From assembly GCF_003945345.1 (NCBI RefSeq), contig NZ_AP019308.1, positions 3,906,001 to 3,970,000 on the forward strand: 64,000 bases of DNA, in the 5' to 3' direction. The notes under the pieces were generated by a model, which was given only the letters and a program-made list of their open reading frames with translations, searched no databases and was not told the DNA's origin. Shown here in pieces: positions 51,649-61,741 of the stretch. The translations under genes and the position numbers were made by a program. The DNA comes from Paenibacillus baekrokdamisoli. GTDB lineage: Bacteria > Bacillota > Bacilli > Paenibacillales > Paenibacillaceae. Each line of letters begins with the position of its first letter. Positions within the stretch are counted from its first letter, which is position 1.

Positions 51649-51683
51649 AGCTGCAGCGCCCTATCTGGGAGCTGCAGCTTATT
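51645..51683 (-). terminator. Terminator of the HisJ-type phosphatase gene
   Basis: Perfect 13-bp stem AATAAGCTGCAGC / GCTGCAGCTTATT, then TTTTTAAAT on the minus strand. Confidence 0.85.
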
Positions 51684-51737
51684 CACTTTTATTTAGATGG
51701 ATGTGAGCTGCTTAGCGTTCTTTACTTTCGACTCCAA

Positions 51738-52553
51738 TTATTGCCCTGTTTGCGCTGCAAACCAATCCCAACCCAGGCCTACATGCTCCGGTTTATGAGA
51801 GTCTGATCCATACACGCATTCAATTCCTCTGCGCAGGCATTCCTGCAGGAACCATTCCGGTACGTAAGGCTTGCCACAGGTTGGTACCCGAAGGCCTGCC
51901 GTGTTGACATCAATGCCGACATTGCCTTGCTCAAGCATTGGCAGTATGGCTTCCAATCGGCGTTTGATCTGTTCTTCCTCTATAGGCGGCAGTTGAAGGG
52001 AAAATTTCTCAATTAAGTTAATATGTCCGATTCGTTTGCGCATCGGCAGCTTAGAGGCAACCGCGATAGCCGACTCCACATGATTGTAATATTCATCTAC
52101 TACCTTTTCCATAGATCCGTAATAAGACAAAAGGTTGGTTTTGAAATCATCCGGGGTGAAATCTATACAGCGTGTTCCGCCAACACCAGGCAGATAATGG
52201 ACGGAGTAGACAACATCCTCCAGATCCTTCTGCCATTGCTCGACGATCCGCTCTGTAAACGATAGCTGACCGGGTAAGAAATCCAGCTCCAATCCGACAG
52301 TAATATCGATCTGCCCCTTGTACTTCTCTTTCATTTGCTTGGCATATTCGATATACAAAGGCAGTTCATTCTCCGGCATAGCGAGTTCCTTCATCAATCG
52401 CTCATCGACGACATAACCTTCTGGCAAAGGCGGGTGCTCACTGATTGTATATCGCTCAAAGCCTAGCTCAATAGCGCGGTTAATATACAGCTCCTGATCC
52501 GCATTGCTCCCATGATAGCAAAATTTCGTATGTGTATGTCCATCCCATTTCAT
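51738..52553 (-). CDS. Histidinol-phosphatase, HisJ/PHP family
   Basis: A 271-residue PHP-domain enzyme of usual HisJ size. Metal ligands appear in DGHTHTKFCYHGS at the N-terminus, the ISEHPPLP motif near 38, GLELDFLPGQ near 82, VYSVHYLPG near 118, RIGHINLIEKF near 172 and YGSDSHKPEHVG near 248. It would dephosphorylate L-histidinol phosphate, the penultimate histidine step, though the rest of the his operon is not here. AGGAGG lies 10 bases before ATG. Confidence 0.9.
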   Translation of the reverse strand: MKWDGHTHTKFCYHGSNADQELYINRAIELGFERYTISEHPPLPEGYVVDERLMKELAMPENELPLYIEYAKQMKEKYKGQIDITVGLELDFLPGQLSFTERIVEQWQKDLEDVVYSVHYLPGVGGTRCIDFTPDDFKTNLLSYYGSMEKVVDEYYNHVESAIAVASKLPMRKRIGHINLIEKFSLQLPPIEEEQIKRRLEAILPMLEQGNVGIDVNTAGLRVPTCGKPYVPEWFLQECLRRGIECVYGSDSHKPEHVGLGWDWFAAQTGQ

Positions 52554-52651
52554 CTCTTAGTCTACCTCCTAGTATGATCTATGAAAATGCTTTCTAGATT
52601 ATAACATCCTAGCATCATCACTGTAAGGAGGATTTACATATAAACATTATC

Positions 52652-52680
52652 TTGACCGTTCTAGCGACTCGTTGTAAATT
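52652..52680 (+). promoter_or_regulatory. Promoter of the KimA-type gene
   Basis: TTGACC (52652-52657), 17-base spacer, TAAATT (52675-52680). It gives a ~160-base leader containing one strong hairpin. Confidence 0.6.
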
Positions 52681-52700
52681 AATTAGAGCGCTTTTTCTAA

Positions 52701-52728
52701 GCCCATATTCGAGCAATCGAATGTGGGC
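52701..52728 (+). terminator. Leader hairpin of the KimA-type gene (possible attenuator)
   Basis: GCCCATATTCGA pairs with TCGAATGTGGGC over 12 bp (one G-U) closed by a GCAA tetraloop, followed by ATTTTATACTG. It lies only ~15 bases after the expected transcript start. It could terminate or stabilise the leader. Confidence 0.5.
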
Positions 52729-52848
52729 ATTTTATACTGTTCTTTTCTTGCGTCATCTTATCGATTCAAGGTTATATTTGCGATTCAGACGACTATTAAT
52801 TAGGGCAGAGATCAATTTGTTCATTGGATTAGGAAGAAGGAGCCAAAC

Positions 52849-54666
52849 ATGATTAGCAGATTTAAACGTTTTTTGATTGGACGTCCAATGAAGAGTGCGG
52901 AGCTAGAAGGAGAAAAACTAAGTAAGCTCAAGGCCTTAGCCGTATTGTCATCCGATGCGCTATCCTCTGTCGCATATGGCACCGAGCAAATTTTGCTTGT
53001 ATTAATGGCTGCCGGTTTTGCGGCCGTTTGGTATTCCATCCCCATCTCCATTGCTGTCCTTGGCCTCTTACTCATTCTGATTCTCTCTTACCGGCAGACC
53101 ATCTTTGCCTATCCTAAAGGCGGAGGCGCCTACATTGTAGCCAAACATAATCTTGGCCTATCAACAGGACTTTTAGCCGGCGGTTCATTGCTGGTCGATT
53201 ATATCTTAACGGTTGCGGTAAGCTCATCAGCGGGAACAGATGCGATTACATCTGCTTTTCCATCGTTACATGATCATAGGGTACTCATAGCTTTAATCAT
53301 GATTCTGTTCCTCACCGTTATGAACCTAAGAGGAATTGGTGAGTCTGCTTCGATTCTAGCCATCCCTGTCTATCTTTTTGTTATCGCAATCTTTATTCTA
53401 ATCATCTCGGGTGTTATCAAAATCTTAACAGTAGGTGTTCACGCTCATGTGCCGGAGATCGGTACAGCGGTTTCGAATATTAGTCTGTTTCTCCTGCTCA
53501 AGGCATTCAGCTCTGGCTGTTCTGCACTCACAGGAGTTGAAGCCGTATCTAATGCCATCCCTAACTTCAAGAAGCCCTCTGAACGGAATGCTGCCCGAAC
53601 GTTGATTATGATGGGTACCATCCTCGGTGCCATGTTCATCGGCATCAGCTTGCTGGCCTACTGGTACGGAATCAAGCCTGATCCCAAAGAAACGGTCGTA
53701 TCCCAGATTGCCGATGCCACCTTCGGCCGTGGTATTCTCTACTATATCATTCAAGGTATAACAGCTCTCATCTTGTTCTTGGCCGCTAATACCGCTTATT
53801 CCGCCTTCCCGCTGCTAGCCTATATGCTGGCGAAGGATAAATTCATGCCTCATGCATTCATGGTACGTGGAGACCGTCTAGGCTTCTCCAATGGCATTAT
53901 TTTTCTAGGCGTCTTCTCTGCTTTGCTGGTTGTGCTATTCCACGGCGATACGGAGAATTTGATCCCACTCTATGCGGTCGGGGTGTTCATTCCGTTCACC
54001 TTGTCTCAGCTTGGCATGATGATCCGCTGGCTCAAACTAAAGCCTTCTGGCTGGGTGATGGGCTTCATTGTTAATTCGATCGGCATGCTGACGACACTCA
54101 TCATTACGCTGATCTTTATTTTCACCAAGTTTAATCAGATCTGGATGGTGTTCATTTTCCTTCCAATCGTAATCCTTGGCTTCTACAAAATTAAACAGCA
54201 TTATGAGAATACAGCGAATGAGCTCAGAGTAAATATTAAACTGGATAAACCAGTTGCGAAGGGCAGTACAATTGTCGTGCCGGTGGCGGGTGTTACCCGC
54301 GTGGTTATGCAGTCGCTAAGCTATGCGATGTCGCTAACCGATAACGTGGTCGCTGTTTATGTCGGCTTTGATGACGAGGGAATTGCGCACATGGAGAAGA
54401 AGTGGGAAGAGTGGAATCCTGGCGTACGCTTGATCATTCTTCGTTCGAGCTATCGAAGCATTATTCGGCCATTAGTTCGCTTCATTGAAACGGTGGAATG
54501 GAAGAATGCCGAGACGGATCACATTACCGTCCTCATCCCTCAGTTCATCACCAAGCATTGGTGGCAAAATATTCTGCACAATCAATCAAGCCTACTGCTT
54601 CGAGCCTACTTATTCAACCAAAAGGATGTTGTTATTGCTACCGTGCCTTATCATCTGCATCGATAA
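52849..54666 (+). CDS. kimA: High-affinity potassium transporter, KimA-like
   Basis: A 605-residue APC-superfamily transporter with 12 helices and a C-terminal cytoplasmic UspA-like domain (about 455-605), co-linear with KimA (YdaO, 607 residues) of Bacillus subtilis. Strong landmarks are KLKALAVLSSDALSSVAYGT near 28, FAYPKGGGAYIVAKHNLG, GSLLVDYILTVAVSSSAGTD, and KAFSSGCSALTGVEAVSNAI near 222. It imports K+ with protons at low potassium and is inhibited by c-di-AMP. AGGAAGAAGGAG precedes ATG. The ydaO riboswitch normally found before this gene is not seen. Confidence 0.92.
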   Translation: MISRFKRFLIGRPMKSAELEGEKLSKLKALAVLSSDALSSVAYGTEQILLVLMAAGFAAVWYSIPISIAVLGLLLILILSYRQTIFAYPKGGGAYIVAKHNLGLSTGLLAGGSLLVDYILTVAVSSSAGTDAITSAFPSLHDHRVLIALIMILFLTVMNLRGIGESASILAIPVYLFVIAIFILIISGVIKILTVGVHAHVPEIGTAVSNISLFLLLKAFSSGCSALTGVEAVSNAIPNFKKPSERNAARTLIMMGTILGAMFIGISLLAYWYGIKPDPKETVVSQIADATFGRGILYYIIQGITALILFLAANTAYSAFPLLAYMLAKDKFMPHAFMVRGDRLGFSNGIIFLGVFSALLVVLFHGDTENLIPLYAVGVFIPFTLSQLGMMIRWLKLKPSGWVMGFIVNSIGMLTTLIITLIFIFTKFNQIWMVFIFLPIVILGFYKIKQHYENTANELRVNIKLDKPVAKGSTIVVPVAGVTRVVMQSLSYAMSLTDNVVAVYVGFDDEGIAHMEKKWEEWNPGVRLIILRSSYRSIIRPLVRFIETVEWKNAETDHITVLIPQFITKHWWQNILHNQSSLLLRAYLFNQKDVVIATVPYHLHR

Positions 54667-54721
54667 GATAAAGAGCCGATTAACAGCTGGAATCTTAGCA
54701 AGTCCTAACTAATAGAACGAA

Positions 54722-54762
54722 GCAAACCCGGTTTCCCAAGTTGGGGAAGCCGGGTTTGCTAT
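54722..54762. terminator. Terminator between kimA and the mmg operon
   Basis: AGCAAACCCGG.TTCCC pairs with GGGGAAGCCGGGTTTGCT over about 17 bp. It lies between convergent genes. Confidence 0.75.
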
Positions 54763-54808
54763 TGTTCACTTCGTTCTGATTCACCCCCTGTCTTCAAGCA
54801 CCCCAAAA

Positions 54809-56251
54809 TTAAATCGTTAATTTATCCATAAATTCAACGACTGTTAGCCTTTCGAATGCGGACTGGTCCTTACAGCTCTCTATAATCTCTTGCATTTGTT
54901 TCTTGGGAAAGCGCGTCGCAAGGTTCGCCTCGAACTTCTTCTGGAGCAGTGGAATTCCTTCTGCTCGTCTTCTTCGATGGCCAATTGGATATTCAGTAAT
55001 CGTTTTGTGCGTCGAGGTTCCATCTTTGAAGTGAATCTGTATCGCATTTGCAATGGAACGTTTGTCTGAATCGAGATAATCATGTGTATAGCTGTGGTCT
55101 TCTACGACGACCATTTTGCGGCGAAGCTCGTCAATGCGGGGATCTGCGGCTGCTGCATCCTCATAATGATCGGCGTTCAAAGTGCCAAAGAGGAGGCCAA
55201 TGGCCGTCATATACTGCAGACAATGATCGCGGTCGGCGGGATTGTGCAGGGGACCACTTTTATCAATAATCCGCATGGCTGATTCGTGGGTCGTGATGGT
55301 GATGCTATCAATATCAGCCAGTCGATGAACAACTTCAGGATGAAGGCGAATGGCACTTTCCACTGCAGTCTGGGCGTGGAATTCGGCTGGAAACGCGATT
55401 TTGAATAGAATATGCTCCATCACATAGCTGCCATAGGCACGTTGAAATCGGAAGGCAGCCCCTTTGAAAAGCACATCATAAAAACCCCAGCCCTTAGCGG
55501 TCATTGCGGAAGGGCAGCCCATCTCCCCCTTCATCACCATAAAGGAAAGTCGCACAGCACGGCTCGTTGCATCGCCAGCCGCCCATGACTTGCGTGATCC
55601 CGTATTCGGTGCATGACGGTAGGTTCGCAGCGCTTGGCCATCGAGCCATGCATGAGATAAGGCATTCACAATGTCCGCTTTATTACCGCCAAGCAGATCG
55701 GTTACAACCGCTGTTGATGCTACTTTAACTAAGAGCACATGATCAAGTCCCACTTGATTGAAGCTGTTCTCAAGCGCGATAATGCCCTGTATCTCATGAG
55801 CTTTGATCATCGCTGTCAATACATCGCGCATAAGTAGAGGCGCTTTTCCCATGGCTATATTCCTTCGGCTTACGTAATCGGCGACCGCCAGAATACCTCC
55901 TAAATTATCAGAAGGATGGCCCCATTCCGCTGCAAGCCAGGTATCGTTATAATCCAGCCAGCGAATCATACAGCCGATATTAAAGGCAGCTGTAACCGGG
56001 TCGAGTCGGAAGCTCGTTCCCGGAACAGGCACACCCTCCTTCATCTCTGCTCCAGGAACAAGGGGACCAAGAAGCTTGGTGCACTCCGGGTAGCGTAAGG
56101 CCAGCAATCCGACGCCAAGTGTATCCATGAAACAATAACGTGCAGTCTCGTAGGCTTCAGCACTATCGATCACATAGTCACAGACATAGTCGGCTATATC
56201 AACTAGCACCTGGTCGGGCTCAGGTCTCTCATTACTCGTCAAATCACCCAA
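54809..56251 (-). CDS. mmgE: MmgE/PrpD family 2-methylcitrate dehydratase
   Basis: A 480-residue enzyme, full length for PrpD/MmgE. It dehydrates 2-methylcitrate to 2-methylaconitate. Conserved pieces are [19 protein letters not shown] near 42, [20 protein letters not shown] near 118 (active-site Asp/His region), [17 protein letters not shown] near 172 and [15 protein letters not shown] near 310. TTG start with GAGGTGA 6-8 bases upstream. Last gene of the operon. Confidence 0.92.
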   Translation of the reverse strand: MGDLTSNERPEPDQVLVDIADYVCDYVIDSAEAYETARYCFMDTLGVGLLALRYPECTKLLGPLVPGAEMKEGVPVPGTSFRLDPVTAAFNIGCMIRWLDYNDTWLAAEWGHPSDNLGGILAVADYVSRRNIAMGKAPLLMRDVLTAMIKAHEIQGIIALENSFNQVGLDHVLLVKVASTAVVTDLLGGNKADIVNALSHAWLDGQALRTYRHAPNTGSRKSWAAGDATSRAVRLSFMVMKGEMGCPSAMTAKGWGFYDVLFKGAAFRFQRAYGSYVMEHILFKIAFPAEFHAQTAVESAIRLHPEVVHRLADIDSITITTHESAMRIIDKSGPLHNPADRDHCLQYMTAIGLLFGTLNADHYEDAAAADPRIDELRRKMVVVEDHSYTHDYLDSDKRSIANAIQIHFKDGTSTHKTITEYPIGHRRRRAEGIPLLQKKFEANLATRFPKKQMQEIIESCKDQSAFERLTVVEFMDKLTI

Positions 56252-56283
56252 ATCAAGTCACCTCGATTCGTTATTAATAGACG

Positions 56284-57405
56284 TTACCTACGTTTATCTA
56301 TCGTTGGCCACGTAAGACTATCCGGACCTATATAGGTAGCGATTGGTCGAATAAGCCGATTGTTGCTTCGCTGTTCAATAATATGGGCGGTCCAACCTGC
56401 GGTTCTGGCAAGTACAAATAGGGGTGTGAAGAGCGATGTAGGAATGTCCATAAAATGATAGGCCGTCGCACTATAGAAATCCAGATTAGGGAACAGCGAC
56501 TTCTCTCTTCTCATGACCTGCTCCACACGTTCCGATATGGAGTAAAGCTGGCTATCTGCTGCCCATAGAGACAGCTTTTGCGAACCATTCTTAATAATAT
56601 CTGAACGAGGATCAGAGACCGTGTATACCCGATGGCCGAAGCCCATAATAAGCTTCTTGTCCGCTAACATCCGCATGATACCTACTTCCGCATCATCAGG
56701 TGTCTCGAATGCGGAGATGAGCGCCATCACCGCCTCATTCGCCCCTCCATGCAGGTTACCTCGCAGCGTGCCGATACCCGTTATAATACAGGAATAGTAA
56801 TTGGACATCGTAGAAGCAGTCACCCTTGCCGCGAAAGTAGAAGCATTGAACTCATGCTCGGCATAGAGAATAAGGGAAACGTCAAACACTTTGACCGCTA
56901 GCTCATCCGCGGGACTTCCATGCAGAAGGTGGAGAAAATGTCCAGCAATGCTGTCGTCATTGGTCTGCGTTTGAATTCTGGCTCCACTTTGGTGAAAATG
57001 ATACCAATACAGCAGCATAGGCCCCATGAGCGCAATCAGCCTGTCAGCAATATCAGCCGCCGTGCGAGTTGACGTCTCCGGCTCCAGTGTTCCTAAAGCA
57101 GAACAGCCTGTCTGCAGCACCTCCATCGGATGTGAAGCAGCAGGCAGCAGCTCGAGCAGCTTGGCTAGTGGATCGGGCAGCTGCCTGGATACAGCTAATT
57201 TGAGCTTATAATTCGCGAGCTGTTCCTCATCAGGAAGCTTGCCATAGATAAGGAGATAGGCCGTTTCTTCAAAGGTCCCATAGGAAGCCAAATCATGAAT
57301 GGAATAACCGCGGTAGGTCAAACCCATCCCCTGCTTCCCTACTGTGCTAATCATCGTTTGTCCCGCTTCAATGCCAGCCAACCCTCCAGGCTTCTTCACC
57401 ACCAT
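56284..57405 (-). CDS. mmgD: Citrate/2-methylcitrate synthase
   Basis: A 373-residue citrate synthase family enzyme of the short Gram-positive type. Catalytic residues are in RGNLHGGANEAVM near 222 (His), GFGHRVYTVSDPR near 258 (His) and NLDFYSATAYHFMDIP near 310 (Asp). Placed between prpB- and prpD-type genes, it is probably MmgD, which joins propionyl-CoA or acetyl-CoA to oxaloacetate. TAGGAGG precedes ATG. Confidence 0.93.
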   Translation of the reverse strand: MVVKKPGGLAGIEAGQTMISTVGKQGMGLTYRGYSIHDLASYGTFEETAYLLIYGKLPDEEQLANYKLKLAVSRQLPDPLAKLLELLPAASHPMEVLQTGCSALGTLEPETSTRTAADIADRLIALMGPMLLYWYHFHQSGARIQTQTNDDSIAGHFLHLLHGSPADELAVKVFDVSLILYAEHEFNASTFAARVTASTMSNYYSCIITGIGTLRGNLHGGANEAVMALISAFETPDDAEVGIMRMLADKKLIMGFGHRVYTVSDPRSDIIKNGSQKLSLWAADSQLYSISERVEQVMRREKSLFPNLDFYSATAYHFMDIPTSLFTPLFVLARTAGWTAHIIEQRSNNRLIRPIATYIGPDSLTWPTIDKRR

Positions 57406-57519
57406 TGCTTGACCCTCCTAAAGGTGGTCCTCTTAGGCTCTGCAACCTCTTCACGCAAGACCCAAGGAACAACCTTGCATTCTCACTCCAGACATCAGCT
57501 GCATGACTTCTTGTAACAT

Positions 57520-58422
57520 TTAGCTGGATGGTGATGCTTCATCCCCATTCATGAATAGCTGATCCAGTTTTCTTTCGTACTCATAATAGTTCAGGAAACG
57601 GTACAGCTCCTCCCTCGTTTGCATAAGGTTCAGAACAGCGGCTTGCGTGCCCTCCCCCCTGATCGCTCTATACACCTGAAGAGCAGCCGCATTCATTGCA
57701 CGGAATGCCGACAATGGGTAGAGCGCAAGGCGAACACCCGCCTCCAGCAATTCGCTCGTGGTGAATAGCGGCGTGTTCCCGAATTCCGTCATATTCGCAA
57801 GTACAGGCACATCGACCGCGGATGTAAAGGTACGGTATTGATCGAGCGTCGTCGCAGCTTCTAGAAAAATCATATCCGCACCCGCTTCAACATAAGCACC
57901 TGCACGTTCAATGGTTGCCTCCATGCCCTCGGACGCAAGCGCATCCGTTCGAGCCATAATTACGAAGGCAGCATCACTTCTTGCATCAACGCTGCTTCTG
58001 ATCCGATCGACCATCTCCCTGGTGCTGACAATAGCTTTGTTCGGTCGATGGCCGCATCGTTTGGCCGCAACTTGATCCTCTATATGCATGCCAGCTGCTC
58101 CAGCGCGAGTGAGCTCCCGGACCGTTCGGGCGATGTTAAAAGCCGAGCCGAACCCTGTATCCGCATCCACTAACAACGGCAATTGGACAGCGCCGCAGAT
58201 CCGATTAACCTCCTCAATGACATCATTTTGAGTCGTAATGCCAAGATCAGGAAGACCGAATGAAGCGTTCGCCACCCCTGCACCAGACAAATACAAAGCG
58301 CGGAAGCCTACCGTTTGGGCCATCAACGCCGCGTAAGCATGAATGACGCCAGCAAGCTGGAGCGGTTGTTCTTGGACTAATGCATCGCGAAGCAGCTCCC
58401 CCGGTGATATGCGATTCGTCAT
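57520..58422 (-). CDS. prpB: Methylisocitrate lyase
   Basis: A 300-residue PEP mutase/ICL superfamily lyase splitting 2-methylisocitrate into pyruvate and succinate. Seen are [18 protein letters not shown] near 41, [17 protein letters not shown] near 80 (metal-binding DADTG), [18 protein letters not shown] near 110 (KRCGH catalytic loop) and [12 protein letters not shown] near 152. ATG 58422 is chosen because GGAGGTGATAACC directly precedes it. In Bacillus subtilis the equivalent is YqiQ (MmgF). Confidence 0.93.
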   Translation of the reverse strand: MTNRISPGELLRDALVQEQPLQLAGVIHAYAALMAQTVGFRALYLSGAGVANASFGLPDLGITTQNDVIEEVNRICGAVQLPLLVDADTGFGSAFNIARTVRELTRAGAAGMHIEDQVAAKRCGHRPNKAIVSTREMVDRIRSSVDARSDAAFVIMARTDALASEGMEATIERAGAYVEAGADMIFLEAATTLDQYRTFTSAVDVPVLANMTEFGNTPLFTTSELLEAGVRLALYPLSAFRAMNAAALQVYRAIRGEGTQAAVLNLMQTREELYRFLNYYEYERKLDQLFMNGDEASPSS

Positions 58423-58451
58423 GGTTATCACCTCCACCTCCCGTAATTAAG

Positions 58452-59579
58452 TTACGGTCTCAACAGCTCATTGGAGATCACGATTCGATGAATCTCATTC
58501 GTTCCCTCATAGATCTGGGTCACTTTCGCATCGCGAAAATACCGCTCGACTGGACGCTCGTCGTTCAATCCCTCAAAGCCGAATAACTGCAGAACCTTCG
58601 TCGTTACAGACATGGCAGTATCACTGGCAATTAGCTTAGCCATCGATGCTTCCTTTCTGCACGGAAGACCATTCTGATATAGATACGCCGCCCGATATAC
58701 GAGCAAATGAGCGGCTTCCACTTGCGCTGCCATCTCTAATAGAAGCGAGCTGGGTTGAAATCTACGCGAACGCGTACCGGAACTTCGCTCCTTCTCCCAC
58801 CTTTCTGCTTCCGCTAGTGCCGCCTTCGCAATGCCGAGCGCTTGTGCCCCAATGCCAATTCTCCCTCCGGTCAGTGCAGATTTGGCAATGGAGAAGCCCT
58901 GACCCTCCTGACCGAGCCGATGTGCTGCCGGTACACGCATCTCTTCGAATATCAGCTCACAGGTATTGGAGCCATGCAGCCCCATCTTCTTCTCCTTCTT
59001 CCCAATTCGCAGTCCCGGCGTATCCTTTTTTACAATAAAGGCCGTGATGCCATCAATCGAGCCCTCCGATTTCACCAAGGCAAATACCATATAGAGGTCT
59101 GCCTCTCCTGCATTCGTGATAAACATTTTTGACCCGTTTAGGATATAGTCAGCATCACTGCGCACAGCAAAAGTTCGAATATTGGCAGCATCAGACCCCG
59201 CATGAGCTTCCGTTAGCGCGAATGCACCCAGCCACTCGCCAGTCGCTAGCTTAGGAAGGAATAGGCTTTTCTGCTCTTTCGTCCCTTGATGAACAATGGG
59301 CAGCGTCGCCACGGACGTATGCACGGATAGAATCACGCCGACAGCAGCACTTACCTTGGAAATCTCCTCGACCGCGATCATATAAGAGGTTATATCCGCA
59401 CCAAGGCCTCCCCACTCCTTGGGAATCGACAGACCCATGAGCCCTTGCCTGCCCATTTCCTTCACAAGCGCCCTTGGAAAAGCATCCTTTTCTTCCATAG
59501 CAGTGACTGCATCCGCCACCCAATTCTCAGCAAAATCCCGTACCTTCCGCCTCAGCTTCTCCTGCTCCTCCGTAAACAA
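58452..59579 (-). CDS. mmgC: Acyl-CoA dehydrogenase, MmgC-like
   Basis: A 375-residue flavin enzyme for the first step of beta-oxidation. Seen are LGAFALTEAHAGSDAANIRT near 120 (flavin and substrate binding), ALTGGRIGIGAQALGIA near 235, and the end VERYFRDAKVTQIYEGTNEI near 352 with the catalytic Glu in YEGT. TTG 59579 has no good ribosome site; GAGGTGAT is 5 bases before an in-frame CTG at 59588, which would give MHLLFTEEQE, a more usual beginning. Confidence 0.93.
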   Translation of the reverse strand: MFTEEQEKLRRKVRDFAENWVADAVTAMEEKDAFPRALVKEMGRQGLMGLSIPKEWGGLGADITSYMIAVEEISKVSAAVGVILSVHTSVATLPIVHQGTKEQKSLFLPKLATGEWLGAFALTEAHAGSDAANIRTFAVRSDADYILNGSKMFITNAGEADLYMVFALVKSEGSIDGITAFIVKKDTPGLRIGKKEKKMGLHGSNTCELIFEEMRVPAAHRLGQEGQGFSIAKSALTGGRIGIGAQALGIAKAALAEAERWEKERSSGTRSRRFQPSSLLLEMAAQVEAAHLLVYRAAYLYQNGLPCRKEASMAKLIASDTAMSVTTKVLQLFGFEGLNDERPVERYFRDAKVTQIYEGTNEIHRIVISNELLRP

Positions 59580-59594
59580 TAAATGCAGACCAGA

Positions 59595-60458
59595 TCACCT
59601 CACAGCCGTCTCGTACCTATAAAAGCCGCGGCCAGATTTACGACCCAGCCATCCGGCATGCACATAGCTGCGCAGCAGTGGACAAGGCCTATATTTGGAG
59701 TCACCGAAGCCGACATGCAGCGTTTCCATAATAGCTAGGCAGGTATCGAGGCCAATCAAATCAGCCAGCTCCAAGGGCCCCATTGGATGGTTCATCCCAA
59801 GCTTCATCACCTGATCAACTGCTTCCGGTGAGGCAACACCTTCATACACGGTATAGATAGCCTCGTTAATCATCGGCATGAGGATGCGATTAGATACAAA
59901 GCCTGGATAATCATTTACCTCAACAGGCAGCTTTCCCATTCGCTCCGTAAGTCTCTTCGTTGCTTCAAACACCTCAGCCGATGTCTGCAGCCCTCTGATC
60001 AATTCAACAAGCTTCAACACTGGCACCGGATTCATAAAATGCATGCCAATCACTCGTTCAGGATGCTGAGTTGCCGCTGCTAATTCGGTCACGGATATCG
60101 ATGAGGTGTTCGTTGCTAGCACCGTTTCTTCGGAGTAGACCGCATCTAACTCACGGAAAAGCGCAGCCTTTATCGTCAGCTTCTCCGTTACAGCTTCAAT
60201 AACACAATCCACACCGCCCGCTATCCGAAGACTATTCACCCCATGAATACGAGATAATATCTCTGCTCGCTGTTCCTCTGTTATTCTTCCTTTCGCAACA
60301 TTTCTCGCCAAATGGCTGCTGATCGATGCTAAGGCCCTTTGAACCCGCTCCTCTGTCAGATCATATAAAAGCACCTCACATTCCGCCTGCGCAGAAACCT
60401 GAGCAATCCCGCTTCCCATCTGCCCGGCTCCCACAACAAGGATGCTGCCGATCTCCAT
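59595..60458 (-). CDS. mmgB: 3-hydroxybutyryl-CoA dehydrogenase, MmgB-like
   Basis: A 287-residue NAD-dependent dehydrogenase. Rossmann motif [17 protein letters not shown] near 9, catalytic His in [19 protein letters not shown] near 138, [20 protein letters not shown] near 182, and [18 protein letters not shown] near 228. It oxidises (S)-3-hydroxyacyl-CoA to 3-ketoacyl-CoA. GGAGGTGAGGGC directly precedes ATG. The operon has no enoyl-CoA hydratase between it and the dehydrogenases. Confidence 0.94.
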   Translation of the reverse strand: MEIGSILVVGAGQMGSGIAQVSAQAECEVLLYDLTEERVQRALASISSHLARNVAKGRITEEQRAEILSRIHGVNSLRIAGGVDCVIEAVTEKLTIKAALFRELDAVYSEETVLATNTSSISVTELAAATQHPERVIGMHFMNPVPVLKLVELIRGLQTSAEVFEATKRLTERMGKLPVEVNDYPGFVSNRILMPMINEAIYTVYEGVASPEAVDQVMKLGMNHPMGPLELADLIGLDTCLAIMETLHVGFGDSKYRPCPLLRSYVHAGWLGRKSGRGFYRYETAVR

Positions 60459-60538
60459 GCCCTCACCTCCCAGCCCGCCTCTTGCTATCCTTCACGAAAA
60501 ACCTCACCTTCCTTCGTTCAGATAGGGGCACTTCCGCT

Positions 60539-61726
60539 TCATTCATCTACCCGTATAAGCACTGCATCGCCTTGTCCTCCGCCACTACAAATGGCAGCAA
60601 TGCCAAGACCGCCGCCGCGCCTTCTAAGCGCATGAATCAACGTCAGAACAATTCTGGCTCCGCTCGCTCCAATCGGATGGCCTAGTGCAATTGCGCCGCC
60701 ATGTACATTTACCTTTTCTGCATCCCATAAGGTTATCGAGCCACTTACCAGTACAACAGCCGCGAAGGCTTCATTAATCTCCAATAAATCAATAGCAGGA
60801 AGAGCTATTCCATTTGTTCGGAGCAGCTTCTGAACGACAAGTGCTGGTGTAATTGGAAACTTGCGGGGTTCAACATTTACTGATGCATGCGATAAAATGG
60901 TAGCTTGCGGCACATAATTACTCTGATTGGCTCTCTCCCTCGACATGACGACCAACGCCGCTGCGCCATCATTAAGCCCAGGTGAGTTACCGGCTGTTAT
61001 CGTTCCGCCACTCTTAAATACCGGCCGCAGGCTTGCCAGCTTACTCGCATTCGTATCGGCTCGTGGCGCTTCATCTGTGTCAATGACAAAGAGACTACCT
61101 TTACCGCCTGTCACCGTAACCGGAGTGATTTCATCCCGAAAAACACCCTGCTGAGTCGCTTGAATAGCGCGCGTCTGACTTCGTAATGCCCATTCATCCT
61201 GCGCTAGCCTGGAGACGGAGTACTCGGCAGCCATTTCATTCGCATAATCACCCATATGCATCTGGTCAAAGGCACAATGCAGACCATCCCGAAGCAGCAA
61301 ATCAGTAACCTTGCTATCTCCCATTCGCAAACCCCAGCGGGTATCGCCACTTAATGCATAGGGAACATGGCTCATACTCTCCATGCCGCCAGCAATAATA
61401 AGGCCAGCATCACCAGCACGAATGACCTGAACGGCCATTGTAAGGCTGCGCATTCCCGAAGCACATACCTTATTTACTGTCACCGCGGGTACCTGCCAGC
61501 CCAATCCTCCCAGATGAGCCGCCTGCCTAGCCGGATTCTGACCTGCTCCCGCTTGGAGCGCCATACCCATCGTGACCTCGTCAACCTCAGCAGGATTAAC
61601 CTTTGCCTTCATCAGCGCTCCGCTGATAGCAATTCCGCCTAGCTCGGCGGCTGTCTTCTCCTGCAATGCCCCTCCGAATTTGCCAAATGCCGTACGGGCG
61701 CCTCCAACAATGACAACCTCCGTCAT
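60539..61726 (-). CDS. mmgA: Acetyl-CoA acetyltransferase (thiolase), MmgA-like
   Basis: A 395-residue thiolase. Active cysteine in NKVCASGMRSLTMAVQVI near 87, GGMESMSHVPYAL near 115, NEAFAAVVL near 315, HGGAIALGHPIGASGARIVL near 347 (catalytic His) and AICSGGGQGDAVLI near 380 (second Cys). It cleaves acetoacetyl-CoA, or condenses acetyl-CoA. GGAGGCGC lies 4 bases before ATG. Second gene of the operon. Confidence 0.94.
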   Translation of the reverse strand: MTEVVIVGGARTAFGKFGGALQEKTAAELGGIAISGALMKAKVNPAEVDEVTMGMALQAGAGQNPARQAAHLGGLGWQVPAVTVNKVCASGMRSLTMAVQVIRAGDAGLIIAGGMESMSHVPYALSGDTRWGLRMGDSKVTDLLLRDGLHCAFDQMHMGDYANEMAAEYSVSRLAQDEWALRSQTRAIQATQQGVFRDEITPVTVTGGKGSLFVIDTDEAPRADTNASKLASLRPVFKSGGTITAGNSPGLNDGAAALVVMSRERANQSNYVPQATILSHASVNVEPRKFPITPALVVQKLLRTNGIALPAIDLLEINEAFAAVVLVSGSITLWDAEKVNVHGGAIALGHPIGASGARIVLTLIHALRRRGGGLGIAAICSGGGQGDAVLIRVDE

Positions 61727-61741
61727 GCCGCGCCTCCTTTA

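Larger units (their letters stand above)
51328..51737. other. Intergenic region upstream of mgtC
   Basis: About 410 bases. The right part holds repeat copy 4 and the terminator of the HisJ-type gene. The left ~270 bases contain no open frame with a ribosome site and no promoter close to consensus that I can see; an mgtC promoter should lie there. Confidence 0.4.

Noticed and set aside
52554..52848. ydaO-type c-di-AMP riboswitch
   Set aside because: The conserved blocks were not found and the leader after the promoter is too short.
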